DNA from: Paguma larvata
Taxonomy: Eukaryota; Chordata; Mammalia; Carnivora; Viverridae
DNA: 64,000 bases
Assembly: GCA_030068075.1 (NCBI GenBank)
Contig: CM057835.1
Location: 20,547,957-20,611,956 of the forward strand
Reading direction: 5' to 3'
Of the stretch, positions 1 to 13,149 are shown one piece after another. The notes beneath the pieces are model-generated. The model was not told the origin of the DNA, searched no databases, and worked only from the letters and a program-made list of their open reading frames with translations. How positions within the stretch are numbered: position 1 is the stretch's first letter; every line of letters begins with the position of its first letter. A program made the translations under genes and the position numbers.

Positions 1-105
1 AGGCATGAGGTCATACAGCAGATTTCTAGAATTTATTCATCTTGCACAACGGAAACTTTATATCCTTCAACAGCCGCTCCCATTTCACCCTCCCCCCATA
101 GTGTA
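1..105 (-). mobile_element. L1M 3' UTR fragment (antisense), cut by window start
   Basis: The text around ATTTATTCATCTTGCACAAC, followed by a C-rich stretch, matches the reverse complement of the mammalian L1M 3' untranslated region. The same region is seen antisense near 47.9 kb and in sense inside the L1 copies near 15.1 and 52.4 kb. The element continues to the left of the window, and its right edge fades near base 105. No coding content is present. Confidence 0.55.
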
Positions 106-363
106 ATTTTTATTAACGCTCCAGCTAGTCTCAAAATGGTTATATTATACTAGAATATCGATTTTATTTATTGTCTTTTTCTACTCATTCAAGAAATCTT
201 ATGTTGCTAAATTATTCACTGGCTTAACATTTCATTAATCCAACATTTAAGTCTATAATCTTATCACATTATTAAAAAAAATCTCTTTCCAAATTCTGGC
301 TCATTCAAATCCTCATCCCTTCTTCTTTTAATGATGGCAAACTGCACTTTCTAAAAGAGGTCT

Positions 364-588
364 GGGGCATCTGGGTGACTCAATGGGTTAAGTGTCCAAC
401 CCTTGGTTTTTGCTCAGGTCAAGATCTCATGGTTTGTGAGATCAAACTCCGCATTGGGCTCTGAACTGACAGTGTGCAGCCTGCTTGGGATTCTCTGTCT
501 CCCTCTCTCTCTGTCCCTCCCCCTGCTCTCCAGCACACCTTTGCTTTCTCTCTCCCTCTCTCAAAATAAATAAAGTTTAAAAAAAAAG
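364..588 (+). mobile_element. CAN-SINE (felid SINEC_Fc-like)
   Basis: A GGGGCATCTGGGTGACTCA head gives a degraded A box, GTGAGATCAAACTCC is the B-box region, then comes a CT-rich body and an AATAAATAAAG A-rich tail. The left flank AAAAGAGGTCT and right flank AAAAGAGTTCT form an 11-bp target-site duplication with one mismatch, so both ends are intact. It is a non-autonomous tRNA-Lys-derived retroposon moved by L1; base changes in the promoter boxes suggest it is old and silent. Confidence 0.93.
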
Positions 589-2920
589 AGTTCTATTGGT
601 CTCCAGTCACTGTTTCTACAGGCAGAAACTCAAAACCCTTGTTAAACTTTCTTGCTTTAGAGGTTTTCAGTTCCAATACTTAAAAAATTCTTTTTTGTTC
701 TCTTTCTTCTGAATGCCTTTCGTGCTTAGAATCCTTTTAAGTTCTCTTTTGGTGTTTTGGAAACAGTGTATATAATACCCAAAAACATTATGTATGTGGA
801 ACTTGTCATATTTCTATTTGTACTACTTATCAAAGGCATTTGCCTTTTAAGGGTGGGAGACAGGCAACATTCCAGATTGATCTTCATTCATTGCAGTCTG
901 AGTGAGTCATTATTTCTGTGACTGTGACTTAGCAAAACTGTTCCATATGATTGTTTATTTTATATCTTTGCTGTATTCTGTACTCTTTCTTCTTTGACCT
1001 TTGTTGTATTGATTTCACACCATTTCTCCATTTTTACCAACATGGTATTACAAACCAGTCTTTTGTAGCTTTTTGAAATCTTTCCCAGCCATGAAATGCC
1101 TGCATACTTTAATGGTGATTTTAAAGCAGCCTTTAGATAAAAAGCTGACACCCTAGCAGGTTCTCTGTAGTCCCTTTTCTTTCACTGTAACACCCTGTGA
1201 TTCAAATTGTACTTTAATTTCAGATATGATAATTAGGAGTTCAGTTTAGCATTAATTATTTATCATACTTTACTTCCTGTTTGAGTGTGCTTTGTGCAAC
1301 TTTTGTTTTTCTTACGTGTCACCAAAAATCAGGACATGAAATAATAAACCGTCTGGGGCGCAAGGCTTCTCCCAACATTATGTCGGAATGTCTGGTGGAG
1401 AGACAATTACCTGTTTGTAGAATTTTAGAATCCTGAGAAGACTCTTGGATCTAAAATATGTTTGTTCAAGGGCTAACTGATGCTGAAAATTCTATTACTG
1501 CAGATTTGGGTTCTATTCATAGCTCAAGTGTTTGATTACTATTAAAATGCAAATCAGTTTGGAAGGATTAGTGCTCTAGCCTTTTCAGTGACTTGCACTT
1601 AAAGGTCAACTAAGGTAGGAGAATCTTGCTCTAAAGAAGTTTTCGCTAGAAGGCAAGATCATGATGGCACACAGCACTTGTGAAAGAAGGTTAGGGTCAA
1701 GTAGGACAAATAAGAAAGATGTGGGGGAGGGGGACCCTGAAGATAAACATCACAGGTGTTTTATTTGTGGCAGAATGATATTTTGATATTAAACTATGTG
1801 GTTTTCCTACTCTTTGTTTTATCCGTACTTCTGATCAAGTAGCAAGGAGAGCCATCATCCACAGCAGAATTTTATTATGGACAACACAAAGTGAGAGAAG
1901 GAAGAGAATGCTCAACTTTAGTATTTTAAGGCTGATGAAATAGTTTTGAGTGCTGAGACGTGTGATTTGTACTGGTTGGGTATTTTAAGAAGGCTTTGTA
2001 ATTTTTAAAAGCTTGGTTTGGAGGATCAAAATCAAAGCCCTAAAGGAATCAATTCAGAAAATTTGCGATATGTGTGTGTAGTACCAGCATTGGGAAGAAA
2101 TCATACTAGTGAAAGCAGTACTTTTCCTCACCCTTGACTTGATAAAGACTGTGAGATGGGGAGAGGAGGAGGCACGGTGATGAGAGCAACAGACTGAATA
2201 GTATGCATATCCTTGGTGGATGGAGCCTGACGCCACCATTCAGCTGAGTCTTTGGGGAGAAGCATGAGAAGACTCTCTAGCTATATTTTGGACATTTAAG
2301 AATAATGGAGGATCCTTTGTGAAGAACCTAGGGAATATTGGTAGAAGTCTCCAGTGTCATTATAGAACAAAAACAGAGAGGAGATGGCTACAGAGAATGG
2401 GGAATCTCAAGGGAACGGAGGATCTGAGGCAGTTCATCATGTCTCCCTCAACACCAAGTGAGGGAAGCAGCAAGAAATTTATTTGCTTCTCACAAGGGAA
2501 TTTTATAGAGGTCTCTCAAACTGGAGCTTTGCCGTGCGAAGAAGGAGGTTTCAGTGAGCACTAAAGTATGATTGGGATTGAGTTTGTGTTTTGATATCAA
2601 GTCCATCCATGACAAGGGACCTGAAGGTGGGTGGGACACCTCAGCTACTCCACTGAACTGAGGTCACTCTCAGGTCACTCTCATTCTTCTAGCAGCTTCA
2701 GGACACATCTATGATTAGTTTTGCAGTGCAACTACATAATCACAAGCTATTTCCTCCTATTCTCCTGCAATTATTTTGAAGACCTCATTAACCTGAAGCA
2801 CATTTCAGGGCAACATTCATGGGTTCGTGGAAATGCTTGCACACATCTGGATCTCTCTTCTCTCCCTTAGACCCTACATACTCTTAGAGGTTGTTTACTA
2901 CATAAGAGACATATACATTA
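589..2920. other. No recognised feature, 2.3 kb
   Basis: Moderately AT-rich sequence in which I see no gene, RNA or repeat family. Reading frames are under 85 codons and interrupted. It may contain old repeats too diverged to see by eye. Confidence 0.5.
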
Positions 2921-3119
2921 GGGCTACCTGATTGGGTGGCTCAGTCAGTTAAGCATTGGACCCTTGATTTCAGCTCAGGTCATGATCTCAAGGTCATGAG
3001 ATCAAGCCCTGTATCAGTCTGGCTCTGTGCTGAGCTTGGAGCTTGCTTAAGATTCTCTCTCTCCCTCTCCCTCTGCCCCTCCTCTCCACATGTGCTCTCT
3101 CTCTCTCTCAAAAAAAAAA
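2921..3119 (+). mobile_element. CAN-SINE (felid type)
   Basis: The head GGGCTACCTGATTGGGTGGC has a small insertion relative to the usual CACCTGGGTGGC. The A box TGGCTCAGTCAG is preserved, followed by the tRNA-derived region, a CT-rich body and a short A tail. No convincing target-site duplication remains (CTACATAA occurs on both sides but not at the edge), which suggests an older copy. Confidence 0.92.
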
Positions 3120-3349
3120 GGAACCTACATAAAAAGTAACTCAAGTAACTCTACATCACTTAAGCAAGCCTAGTTTTTCAAAAGCTCTGTTTTCACCATT
3201 AATGTTTTTTTTAACGCCACACAAACCTACCTTCCCTCATTTTAATCTTCATGTTAGCACTCTGGGTAAATTTATTGAGTCCATTGTACATATAAAGATA
3301 ATTAAACTTAGTAAGGTTCTCTAGAATAGAACCAATCAAATATTGGTAT

Positions 3350-3778
3350 GGAATATATACATATATAGCATATTATATATGTATGTAATATATTTATTAT
3401 AAGAAATTGGCTCATGTGATTATGGAGGCTGAGAAGTCCCAAGATCTGCAGGTGGCAAGCTGGAGACCCAGGAGAGCCAATGTGTAGTTCTCATCTGAAA
3501 ACTCACAGGCTCAAGACCTATGTTGTTACAGTTCAGATCTGAAAGCCAGAAAAAGAACAATCTTCCAGCTCAAGGCAGTCAGACAGGAGGAGTTCTATTC
3601 AGGCTGTTAATTGATTGGATGAGTCACACCTACATTAAGGAATACAATGTCTTTTCTGAGTCTACTGATTCAAGTATTCGTCTTATCCAGGGACGCTCTC
3701 ACAGGCACCCCAGATGTCTGGACACCCCATGGCCCCGTGAAGCTGATGCATAAAATGAATCATCACAGGGAGTTTAAG
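3350..3778. repeat. Old interspersed repeat, family uncertain
   Basis: Phrases such as GGAGGCTGAGAAGTCCCAAG, GCAAGCTGGAGACCCAGGAG and TTGATTGGATGAGTCACACC recur across mammalian genomes in an ancient dispersed repeat. I recognise the text but cannot fix the class: an L1M 3' untranslated region and an LTR are both possible. The first 50 bp are TA-rich. The reading frame at 3520-3753 lies inside this repeat and is not a gene. Confidence 0.5.
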
Positions 3779-3889
3779 TATATGTTTGTGAGCTAGATGG
3801 CAGTGGGAACTGGAATTTGATCCTGATCTGTAAAATGGAAAAGTCTTTGCTTTTAATAACTATGCTACATTATTGGTATTTCCATACAT

Positions 3890-4240
3890 ATCCAATCAGA
3901 TATCAGGATCCTCTATTGCAATGCTTCTTGCTTCCTTTACATTTCTGCCACCATCTCCATTTAGGGCCTCTGTATCTCACACCCAGACCATTGAAATGAT
4001 CTTCACACTGATAACCCTTCTTCCAACCTACCCCCCAGCTTCACCCTTCCAGCACATCTCTTTCAAAGTCACCAGATTAACTTTCTTAAAACACATTTTG
4101 CCTCATTTTGCCACACTTGCTTGCTCAACGATCTTCGTGATTCCCCCAAATGATAGACAAAATGTAAACACCTCCACCTGGATGGTAAGGCATCTGTGTC
4201 ATGGCTTCACATTTCCAGCTGTTGCTGCACCTGCACAGCT
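3890..4240 (+). mobile_element. L2 fragment
   Basis: The text reads like the end of L2 ORF2 and the start of its 3' untranslated region: an ATTGCAATGCTTCTTGCTTC block, later AGATTAACTTTCTTAAAACA, then a C-rich run. This follows the L2 order around the Arg-Leu-Asp-Tyr-Cys-Asn coding block. It is heavily diverged. A frame of 136 codons crosses it but is degenerate and does not read as an L2 protein. Confidence 0.5.
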
Positions 4241-4370
4241 GATGGAGAAGCATTTTACCTGGAGCAGAAATTTCAAAGTCTAAGTTGTAAGGCAAAAATT
4301 GCGTGTGGTCAAATTGCCCTTGAAAAATCTTAACTTTTTCTGTAAGGTACGGTATACGTAGTTTTATATT

Positions 4371-4424
4371 CATTTTAAAGTTTATAACAAGTACTTTAAT
4401 GCATTTTAAAGTTTATAACAAGTA
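4371..4424. repeat. Short tandem duplication, 31-bp period
   Basis: A 23-bp unit starting CATTTTAAAGTTTATAAC is present exactly at 4371-4393 and again at 4402-4424, separated by 8 bp. The copies are identical, so the duplication is recent or under gene conversion. Confidence 0.95.
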
Positions 4425-4701
4425 ATTCTTATGTGTGCTAACATTTGACACACCCTGACCTAGACTAAAAGGATGAACTAAAGAAGAGTCCATAACAGGA
4501 GTTTGGGCATGCCAACAAATGTGCTTTGAAATCATTGTTAAGTCCCTGGTAGTGAACTGGGTCTCAATGGAGTATTTTGAAGTATTCTTACTTCTTCATG
4601 GGTATATTCAATTTGTTATATTGTTTAGTCTTTTTAACATTAATATATGTGAAAAGACTTATTTGTTATTGTGAATATTAAATAAAATCGTGGGCTTTTC
4701 T

Positions 4702-4704
<3 letters not shown>

Positions 4705-4737
<33 letters not shown>
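4705..4737. repeat. (TG)n microsatellite
   Basis: Uninterrupted TG dinucleotides, about 16 units. Likely length-polymorphic. A reading frame that crosses it yields only a Cys-Val run and is not a gene. Confidence 0.98.
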
Positions 4738-4741
<4 letters not shown>

Positions 4742-5344
4742 TGGGGGAGTGGGAAGTGAGGATTGGGGGGAGAAGGGAGGCCTCTCTAAAGTCATCTGTA
4801 AGTACAATATACTTAGGATGTGACCCCATTCTGCTGCCTTATTTTAGCTATTTTTGTGTACACCTAGTATATATCCTTTCTCAATTGCTCAAGGGTACAG
4901 AGTTGTAACACATAGTGCTGCCTCATGAGCCTCCTGGTTCCTGTGAATCTCTCTTCCCAAAAGAAAGTATTCTGATTTTGGTATGAACTAAATATCTCAA
5001 AGGAGCCATTAATAGTGGGATTTCTACTTCAGTAGACAAGCTGGTTCAGAGGCGATGTCCTGGGACTTTCCAGAAACTCTGCATCTATAATCTCAAACTT
5101 GCTCATATATTTTTTATCATCAGGAGTCATTGACCACATTTCATCTTTCCTCCTCATCAACTGACAAATATAAGCACATCTCATCATTTCCTTATTGGCA
5201 ATAAGGAAATCTAAGTCTAAATAAATCTGAGTCGTTTGACAAAATAATATTTTTTGAGAATGATCTTAGTAAGTAGGAGAAAATCCTGGATGATATTAAT
5301 ATTACTTAAGGAAGATAGAGCATGTTTTTAGTGTCAACTAAAAG

Positions 5345-5535
5345 CTAGTTAGCCATGGTACTTTGTGCTACAAGAGAGTCATGGACTAGAGACATTCTGC
5401 TTCTTGCTCTGTCACTAACTTCCTGGGGAGATCTTGGGAAAATCATCCACTCCCATTTACCTTTAATTTTCCAGCTTCCATGGAAGAATTAGGTGTTCTC
5501 CAAGGTTCTTTTCCATTGTTATGTTCTGTGATGGC
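5345..5535 (+). mobile_element. MIR-type SINE (MIR3/MIRc-like)
   Basis: The order of blocks fits a MIR-class SINE in forward orientation: TCATGGACTAGAGACATTCT, TCTGTCACTAACTTCC, GGAGATCTTGGGAAAATCA (the core 'tgaccttgggcaag'), then TTAGGTGTTCTCCAAGGTTC and a TTATGTTCTGTGAT end. It is diverged throughout, as expected for a pan-mammalian element. Confidence 0.65.
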
Positions 5536-6273
5536 AACACATTCATTAAAAAGTGCAGCAGATGGTAGTGTGTATCCTTTGTATATCTTACATTCAGAGA
5601 ATCACCAGCATCGTTCTCGTTAGAGAAAGCAGTGGAAAAGAATGCAATGTCCTCATCACTTTTTTAGAGCACACAGGAATGTCTATATCATAGTGTTGGC
5701 AGGATTGATAATATAGTACAGATCTCAATGGAATTATAAATGTGAATATCTTGTGAATATGTGCACAAAGTGGTGTATGTGTATACAATGAATTTCTGGA
5801 TTTTGACTCATCTCACTGATGACCTCCAGCTGGGAAAAATTAGCCTATATTTCCCTGCTTTAGCTCATCAAAAACACACTGAACAAAATAAAACCAGAGT
5901 AACAGCCTTCTGCTCCTGTCCTTGGCTCTGGACTGAAACTGGCTTCACAAGAATGGATCAGATAACCATCCTGAGTTTATCTTTAGAGTATCTGAATGAA
6001 GCCTTCTTATTCAATATAAACAGGTCTTTCTCTCAAACTCACATATGCTTTTTTTTGAGTTCTTCTATTTTTGACTTCAAGAAATATAGGGAAAGAAGAG
6101 AGAATAAAGATATGGAAGGGCTGGAGATGATATCCTGACACCAGTTCCATTTACAAAAAAATTCATTCAGGAAATGAAAAAAAAATGGATCAGATAGAAA
6201 CAAGGTAATTCATGACTAAGTCAACTATCTATTTGAAGATGAAGGAGGATAATATGAGTAAAATAGAATTTAG

Positions 6274-6276
<3 letters not shown>

Positions 6277-6315
<39 letters not shown>
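6277..6315. repeat. (TG)n microsatellite
   Basis: About 19 uninterrupted TG units. Likely length-polymorphic. Confidence 0.98.
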
Positions 6316-6320
<5 letters not shown>

Positions 6321-9300
6321 CTAAACCAAAAACTTGATTCAATACACCCATCTACATGGAGGTTTATGGAAGCACCTGGACTCAGGTAGGCAGAATCCAG
6401 CCCAGGTCCTTAGTTGTTATAGGAAATGTAGCGGCAGCTGTAGGTATTTTTGGTGACCTGTGTTGTCAAAGTCTCTTCAGTTGCTCTTACATGCATTTGG
6501 GGATCCCGTGGCCACAACTGGCCACAGCTCTTGGAACCAGGCTGAAGATAATATTATTTTTAAGATTAAAGAGTTTTCATGTTCAGGGAGAGGTTGAGAA
6601 TTTTAAGAAAGTTTAGTCTTAATTCACGCACTTTTTTAAAGTTATAGATAAGGAAGGGACTATTTTGTGAAAATAATATAAGACTTTAGAATGCCTTATA
6701 ACATCCTTCAGCAGAAGTTCAAATACCTTACAATCTAATCTGCAAATACGAGGGAAAGTTAAAGTCTAAATATAAAGGAAAACGATAGCAATTTACCTGT
6801 GCTAATCCTTTCTTTCTCTTTAAAGCCATGAATCTGCTTAGTATATTTTTCAGTGAGAAACAAAAATAATTTCATTTCTTACTCTCATATTTATTGCACT
6901 TTTCAATGTTAAAACAATACAACCTTCAAAATGCCAAACCGTGCAAAGAAATATTGCTCCAAAATAGTTAGAAAGTGTGTATGAGATAATAAAACATCTG
7001 GATGAAGAAAAGAAACGTTAAATCAACTGTCAACTGTTTTATTTCTCCAATGCTAAATATCTGTATATCAGTTTTTTCATTTTTTTTTTTGAAACATCTG
7101 GGTGTTTCCTGGCCAAAAAAACCTTGCTAGTGGTAGAAGGATCTTTTATGTTGTATCTAAATGCATCAGGATGGCTTCTGTCTAGGATCAGGATTAAAAG
7201 ACAATGACGGCTCTGATAATGAGGTTCATCTCTGAGCAAAGAAGTTAGGCAAGAAGGGCTTTCTAGGTGGTTTGATATGATTAGAAACACCTTGACAATC
7301 ATGCACATATATCCATTCATTAACTTCTTGCTTTTCCCAGTCAACCCATTCTACTCCTTATCCACCAACCCTGATCCAAAGGCATGCCTTTAACTTTGTT
7401 TTCACTGCTGGGCCTTAAATGAGAAAGCTAATTGAGAAGGCTATCAAGTTTTCCCTACTGGTATATGGGATCCATTTTAATCCCAAAGGAGGAAACTGCT
7501 GGGGTGTCAGTGATATTCACCAGGAAGCCTCCCAGGGGAGGAGGATGGTATTGAATTTACTGGGAAGCCATCACCAGGATTCTGTCACCAGGAAGACACT
7601 ATGAAACTAGCTGGGTACCTCATAGATCTCACCTTCAGAAAGCCAGCTGGGGGACCTGTAAATCGTTCTCCTGCAGGCAGTTACCTGCAAGAGACTCATT
7701 AGGAGTGAGTTTCACTGAGCATCCTGACTACCAGCCCAGTGTAGCAGGAGTAGGAAAAGTGAACACTCCAGAACCAGGAGGAGAAAACCTTCTTCCTCCG
7801 AGGTCCCTCACATGTCCTCTACTAACAAAGATTAACATTGTGCCAGCTGGCAGGGGAGAAATGTTTCAGTACGGCAGTAAGCAATGAAGGGTGGATTTGG
7901 AACTGAGAGGCAATAAGCTGATAACTAGCACATTTTCGCTTCTTGTTGGTGCTGGAATCAGGTTCGAACGTAGTGGAATCAAAGAAAAGTAAATCACAAA
8001 CCAGGATCATGTAGCCTTACAGTGTTATTCAAAAGATCGTCCAATCTTCACTGCTTCTGTGCTTTAGGTTATAAGATGTTTATATGTTTTCTGTATCTTT
8101 GGATATAAGGTATCATCAACCCAAGGACAAACCAGTAAGGACCATTATGGTACCATCTCGATAGAAAATCAATGCCAATTAGATGATGACATGTCATTGA
8201 TTGGAATTTGCTTCCTAGTTTCTGAGATATTCAAATGTAAAATAAGATCTTGAGAATTTAAGGTCTTTATTGTCTTAGAATGAATAAAATACAACTTAAA
8301 AAGATTATAGCCTTGGGTAGTAACTTCAGCAAAGGATCTCTCATCTCCTTTTATCCTTGCCCTTCTACTGATTCAAATCTTAATCATATTTCTATATGTA
8401 GTATTTCTTTCACCTTCATGAAGACTTTGATACTTTGTCTTCCATCTTTCTCATTCCCCATAAAGTTGTCTTCTGAGTATACTTAATTACACCAACTCAT
8501 ATTATTCCCTAATCATTTCATGTGTGTTAGACTCATCTCCCCAGCTCCATTGTAAATTCCTTGAGGAATATTATTTGCAACTTTTATACATTTGTATAAA
8601 AAATTCGATTGATTCAGTCAATAGCTCTGGTCAGCAAGGTAGAAACATTCTCAATCTGGGGATCTGGGGATTAAAAATAAATAGCCCAATCACATCAACA
8701 TTTGTGAAGATTCCTATTTCTATGTGACTTCATGCTTCAAAATGTGTTTGGTTGAGAAATTTTGGTCATCAAAAATATTTACATTAATTTGCACATGAAT
8801 TAAACTTTGGTTCATATTAAAAAAAAAGCCAGAGAGCATGATAGTATTAGATGACCATATCTTTGAACTTGGGCTAAATTTAGTGGTTCCTTGAGATCTT
8901 CCACATACACATTTGCTCAAGTCTCTGAAATGTGTATTGGTACCTTTGAAATAAATTCAAGGTCATTGCCTCTCCTTCTTCCTGAGATCCAAGTCAAAGG
9001 TAATTTTCAGCAGCCAGCAGGTACTACTTGACACCAAGGTCATTTTGTGCATCTCTATTAGCAAAGACATTTCCAGAGGCAAGGAAAGGAACTGATATGT
9101 GGCTTTTCTCACTAGAGAAATTACTTGCAACAAGTCACATTGGAGGAGAATATATTTAAAAGGATATCTTTTGTAAGAACAAATTTCAAGCATTTGCAGG
9201 GGTGACGGGGGGGGGGAAGGTTGTTTTGCAATTTAATTTCCAACTATGAGAGTACAGCTTAAAATCTGACAACTATACATAAACCTTATAAAAGGTCTTT

Positions 9301-11726
9301 TGGACAGCAAAGGATAGTAAGGGAGCAAAAGAGGGAGAAAAAAAACATCAAGTTTTTCATCCCAGTGGTGAATTAATCTCTAGAATTACTTTCCTGCAGA
9401 GTCAGACCATAACTCTGGGGTAAAGTTGGTATTCCTGTGTTCCTCTCGTATTTTCCTCATTTAATGTGTTATTAATAAGAGTGGTGGATTTGAAGAATTG
9501 GGAGTGGGTATTGCACCCATAATTTCATCAGGCCTTCCTTCTTGCCGACCGTGTCATTGGCAGCCCTATCTATATCCTGAGAGAAAAGGGCTGGAAGTAT
9601 AAGCACTTCTAATGCTATTTTGATTCCTTTATCCTGGGGATTTTTTAGAATAAGTATTTTGAACAAGCTTTATTAGAATTTAATTTGGGGAATAGAAGAT
9701 TAAGGATGGTGAGAAGCTGCCAAAGCAAAAGCGATCCCTTCATTTCATTCCAACTTGAATTATATGAAAGTCTTAGCTTTGAAAATTTAAGGAAAAGTTG
9801 GAAGAAGATGGGATTGTGAGATGAAGCTCATTGAAAATTTTTTCCAGGTTGTTTATTCTGGTTCACCAAAATTTTATTTTATAAACTTGTGGTTGTATCG
9901 TGGGTCACTGAGTGGCAGGAGATGATGGAATTGTTGTGAACTCTGATAGATCTTTGAGTCCTTATTAATATTTTGGGTAGTATCATCATCTGTGCTGAGA
10001 TGACCAGTGTCTGACATCTATGTGATCATTCTCCATTCATACTGTCTTCACGTAAGAGGTATTACCGTATTTTCCCCCAATGCCTGGGTATAGTCTCAGA
10101 AACTTTCTCCACACAGAGCCCCAGCAAGCCACTCCTGACTGAGTGGAGCTGGTTGGCAAGATGACACTTGTTAGCTACCTTTATAGTACAGAGCAAGGGA
10201 TATTGGGCAGGGTGGTGGTGGTAGGGGTAGTAGCGGCCACTGTAATCACTTCAAAGTATAAGGTACTCTTGCAGATACTAGTACATTTAATGAAGCCATT
10301 CTCTAAAAGAGGGACAAACTAAAAGCTGAAATATGTATCCTTTGCTTAAATTTATTCAAACCCAGGACTTTAATTTTTTTCCCATTTTTTACACCTTTCT
10401 CTGATACTTTTGGAAACTGCGACACAAAGCAGCCTTTCCCAGAGCTGCATTTTCAGGCCCCTCCATCATAGGCTGGAGCAAAAAGGGGACATTTCTGAAA
10501 AAATAGAACCACTGTGTCTCCTGCTCTCTGCTCCTTAACATGTATTTGACCAACACCGGATGAATATTGCTTAGGAAACAACACAGCCTATCAGACAGGT
10601 CACTGAACAAATTAGTAGGAGGTAGAAATGCCAGGACACACTGGGGACCTTCAAAAGTGGAGGGACCGAAAAGTATTTACCTTTTCAGTTTGTTTGAATA
10701 GATGGGGGCAACAACTGTGTTCCGCGGCAGGCAAGAAGGAGCCAGAATCGCTCCGGACTGCAGAACTACCTCTGCTTCTCACTGAATCTTCCTCAGAACC
10801 CATAGATTATAATACACAGAAGTGGATCTAATTCCTAATGTACATTAGTCAACGGAACAATATTTCGTTAAAAAAAGAACCTTCATCATAAGCTCTAAAT
10901 TGCTATGCAAATGCTAATTATGGTTTTTTGTGGTATTTGGCAGCATCAGTAAATTATGCTTCTCTGCTTTGTACTCCATCTCTTGCAAATCATTCTCAAA
11001 ACCTAGTGAGAAAACTATTTCTATTGCCGCAAGATCTAGCATCAGTTCAAATATAGGGTCATCTATATTTATATGAGAAAAGATTTTTCCTATTAATTTC
11101 TCATTTTCAAAGAAAGACAATTCCCTCCCCAGCCTACTCTCTTCTCGAAAAAACTCACCCCCCCCCCGAATTTCTAAATATGTCATTTATGTTGTCTCCC
11201 ATATCAAGCTGTGGCCCTGAAGCATCTTCATTCAGATAAATGGTGCCCATAGTGTTCTATCCAAGAAAAAATAAATATTCCATAAATAATTCATACTTCC
11301 AGAGAGCTGGCTTAGAACAAACTAACAGCAAATCTCAAAGAAATCTCCATTCTAGAATACAGAAAGCTTTGTTACTTCAAATGATAGGCTTTTAAAGTTT
11401 CTATAGATTAAGGTTTCATACCCTGAAAATTTCAGTTTTGAGTAGAATATTCTGGTATTTAGGCTCCTATCTTTCTTTCGCTTTCATATCATCCCCTTTA
11501 CTAAGTTAAAAACATTAATTTACACGCTTGTATATAAACAAATTCCTGTGTAAGGAGCACAGGGCTTAGAATAAAAAGATGTGGTTTCGAATCTCAGCTT
11601 TATGATCTAAGAGGAGTTTACTGAGAGAAGTGAATAGGCTATGTGACAAAGCTCTCTTTAATGTTAAAACCCCTTATAATTCTTAGTTATTGTTATTTGG
11701 GATAGTTAGATTAGACAGATACTTTA
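6316..11726. other. No confidently recognised feature, 5.4 kb
   Basis: This is the longest stretch here without an assignable SINE or LINE. I see G and C homopolymers at 9208-9217 and 11158-11167, a possible diverged L2-like stretch around 8330-8600, and a faint MIR-like stretch at 10240-10370. None is strong enough to call. No frame exceeds about 100 codons and none resembles a known protein. Confidence 0.5.
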
Positions 11727-11741
11727 AAAGAAAAATTAGTT

Positions 11742-11957
11742 GGGGGGGGCACCTGGGTGGCTCAGTTGGTTGGGCGTCCAACTTCGGCTCAGGTCATGAT
11801 CTCGTGGTTTGTGAGTTCGAGCCCCGCATCAGGCTCTGTGTTGACAGCTTGGAGCCTGGAGCCTGTTTCGGTTTCTGTGTTTCCCTCTCTCTGTGTCCCT
11901 CCCCACTCACATTCTGTCTCTCTCCCTCTCAAAAATAAGCATTAAAAAAAAAAAAAG
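11742..11957 (+). mobile_element. CAN-SINE, well preserved, 13-bp target-site duplication
   Basis: The head GGCACCTGGGTGGCTCAGTT, the A box TGGCTCAGTTGG (11758-11769) and the B-box region GTTCGAGCCC (from 11815) are all intact. They are followed by the CT-rich body and an A tail. AAAGAAAAATTAG occurs exactly at 11727-11739 and 11958-11970, so both edges are fixed. The perfect duplication and near-consensus promoter boxes mark this as one of the youngest SINEs here. Confidence 0.97.
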
Positions 11958-11970
11958 AAAGAAAAATTAG

Positions 11971-13149
11971 AGAGGTCCTTCAAAGCATTTATATAGAAAG
12001 ACTGTATCCCCTGCCCATTACAGGAAATACAATTCTGAGCTTGTAAAGGCAGCTGTCAATGTGAGCAATTTTGCATTTGACCTTTAAAGAGATAACACAT
12101 TCTCACAGAGAATTTGGGGCATAAAATATCCAGCCCTGAAATAGGAAATTATATGGGTGTTGATGCTCAAGTACAATCTATGTAAGGTTCAGAAAGATAC
12201 AACACACGTGTTGTGCATATGAAGCCATTTTCTTGCTTTCTAAATCTCATTGCAGTATCTGGGCTTGTTGACTATTTGTAAGGCTGTATCCTTCAGGGAT
12301 GAATAGAGAAGTACTATGAGGCTGTGTTAACTAATCCTTCTTGGTTTGTTATTTATAACCACCGAACGGTAGTAGAATCTGCTACTCAAAATGTAAGTAA
12401 GATCAATCCACTGTGTGTGCTGCCAAACTGCTTTCTAGAAATCATAGGACACAAAGACAATGTCATGCGGAATTGTAAACAGCCATTAAATTAATTTCCC
12501 CAGTGATGAAATCAAATGAGTCACCAGCAGCAGAGTGACAAATCATTTTAGGACTGAAAAGAAAAACAAATATCCCTTTGAAAGCCATCTTTAGGTTATT
12601 TCAAGACAGGTATATCTGAAAACATCCAAGATTATATGTTTGTGTGTGTGTGTGCATTTGTGTGTGTGTGTATGTACAGGAAGAAAAAAGGAAGAGACAC
12701 AGAAAGAGAGAGAAATGAGGGAGTGGAGGGAGAAAGAGAGAATGATTTCTCCCAATCTGTAACCACACACACACAGCTTTTGTCAGCAGTCCTCCTAAAT
12801 TGCTACATTAAAACTATGTTCCTCCAATTGCTCATATATTCTACTTAAATTATGGTTTCAGAAGTGGAGATTTTTAGGAGATAATGTGATGTACTAATTT
12901 ATGGTAACATTACCTAGTTCTGTCTCAATCCCTTTCCGTCTTGTTTCAGAGGTTAACATCTCATAACAGAAGGAATTATCAGAAGGTTTAATACTAACTA
13001 ATGTCTAGAGAATATCCAAATTGTCTAATGAATATTTTTCAAGGGCTATTATTTTTCTCCATGATAATAAGCCTACTAGGAGCCAAGAGGCTGAAAGAAT
13101 AAAATCTCATGATGATCAACTCCATGTTCAAGGCCCCAGGGTAGCAAGA
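11971..13149. other. No recognised gene or repeat apart from a short TG run
   Basis: Contains a broken TG microsatellite near 12641-12674 and short GA-rich and CA runs that follow it. The rest, especially 12340-12600, looks unique and has no repeat signature. Confidence 0.5.

Noticed and set aside
3230..3310. Possible antisense MIR
   Set aside because: Only scattered similarity, with no core block clear enough to call.
3873..4283. 136-codon plus-strand frame
   Set aside because: It lies across a decayed L2 fragment and shows no recognisable domain.
4371..4424. CRISPR-like repeat and spacer
   Set aside because: Only two units with an 8-bp spacer in a mammalian genome; a local duplication.
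11758..11824. tRNA-like A and B boxes
   Set aside because: They belong to the SINE promoter. There is no acceptor stem or cloverleaf, so this is not a tRNA gene; the same holds for the other SINEs.
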